Assembly (NCBI GenBank): GCA_913009535.1
Contig: CAJVXR010000075.1
Location: 1 to 7,069, forward strand
Source of the DNA: an uncultured Flavobacteriales bacterium
GTDB lineage: Bacteria > Bacteroidota > Bacteroidia > Flavobacteriales > Flavobacteriaceae
Length of the DNA: 7,069 bases
Direction of reading: 5' to 3'
The position numbers and the translations under genes were made by a program. Below, in pieces: positions 6,675-7,069 of this stretch. The notes beneath the pieces were generated by a model. That model worked only from the letters and a program-made list of their open reading frames with translations, was not told where the DNA came from and did not search any database. Every line of letters starts with the position of its first letter. Position 1 is the first letter of the stretch.

Positions 6675-7069
6675 ATGGAAAAAGAAAGTCAAATTTTACG
6701 ATTTACAACTGCTGGTAGCGTTGATGATGGAAAGAGCACGCTAATAGGTAGACTTTTGTTGGATTCTAAATCCCTTTATAAAGATCAGCTGGAGTCTATT
6801 GAAAATTCTAGTAAAAAAATGGGATTTGATTATGTTGATCTATCTCTTCTTACCGATGGGTTGAAGTCAGAGAGAGAGCAAGGAATTACCATAGATGTTG
6901 CTTATAGATATTTTTCAACTCCAAAAAGAAAATTTATAATTGCAGACTCCCCTGGTCATGTTCAATATACTAGAAACATGATAACTGGTGCTTCGACGGC
7001 AAATTTGGCAATAATTTTAATTGATGCAAGAAAAGGAATCTTAGAGCAAACCAAAAGACATACTTTTAT
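6675..7069 (+). CDS. cysN: Sulfate adenylyltransferase subunit 1 (GTPase CysN), N-terminal part (3' end outside window)
   Basis: CysN is the EF-Tu-like GTPase subunit of ATP sulfurylase; its GTP hydrolysis drives APS formation by CysD. Only 131 complete codons fall in the window, and the frame is open to the end. The G1 loop is GSVDDGKST (14-22), the switch I/G2 region is [15 protein letters not shown] (66-80), and G3 is DSPGH (91-95), with Ser where E. coli has Thr in [16 protein letters not shown] and [11 protein letters not shown] continue the family pattern; the NKxD G4 motif should lie just past the edge. The ATG is 2 nt after the cysD stop, so translation is probably coupled. Because a separate cysC lies upstream, this CysN probably lacks a fused APS kinase domain, but the C-terminus is not visible. 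Confidence 0.95.
   Translation, partial: MEKESQILRFTTAGSVDDGKSTLIGRLLLDSKSLYKDQLESIENSSKKMGFDYVDLSLLTDGLKSEREQGITIDVAYRYFSTPKRKFIIADSPGHVQYTRNMITGASTANLAIILIDARKGILEQTKRHTF

Overview
The window looks like chromosomal DNA from a member of the Bacteroidota, most likely the class Flavobacteriia. The reasons are low GC (roughly a third or less by eye), genes starting after A/T-rich leaders with no Shine-Dalgarno sequence, and the form of FtsZ: a long acidic linker, a PAYKRLG-type motif and a NNSFLHDNVD tail that I recall as flavobacterial. The order ftsA-ftsZ-GatB/YqeY protein is also typical of that group. A genus cannot be named. All eight genes lie on the + strand, the first and last are cut by the window edges, and there is almost no non-coding DNA.

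Bases 1-2967 are the end of the division (dcw) cluster. They hold the C-terminal part of FtsA, which ties the Z-ring to the membrane, then complete ftsZ, then a 149-residue GatB/YqeY-domain protein. Gaps are 16 and 24 nt. The last codons of ftsZ form a perfect 10-bp inverted repeat with a 3-nt loop, the most notable structure here that the gene calls do not explain.

Bases 2971-5099 hold two sugar-nucleotide genes: a PLP-dependent DegT/DnrJ/EryC1/StrS sugar aminotransferase and a GalE-type UDP-hexose 4-epimerase. The aminotransferase starts 3 nt after the GatB/YqeY gene, and its stop overlaps the epimerase start (ATGA). Both probably supply precursors for a surface glycan.

After a 78-nt gap, the largest in the window, with a possible Bacteroidota-type promoter, comes a sulfate-activation set in the order cysC-cysD-cysN. 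CysD and CysN make APS from sulfate and ATP, and CysC phosphorylates APS to PAPS. cysC appears to start at TTG and overlaps cysD by 8 nt; cysN follows cysD after 2 nt and runs off the window. With glycan genes next door, PAPS may serve polysaccharide sulfation as well as, or instead of, cysteine synthesis, but no sulfotransferase or reductase is in view.

I see no RNA genes, mobile elements, CRISPR arrays or convincing intrinsic terminators, and no clearly new system. The region is mostly recognisable core and sugar/sulfur metabolism, and the findings are correspondingly modest.
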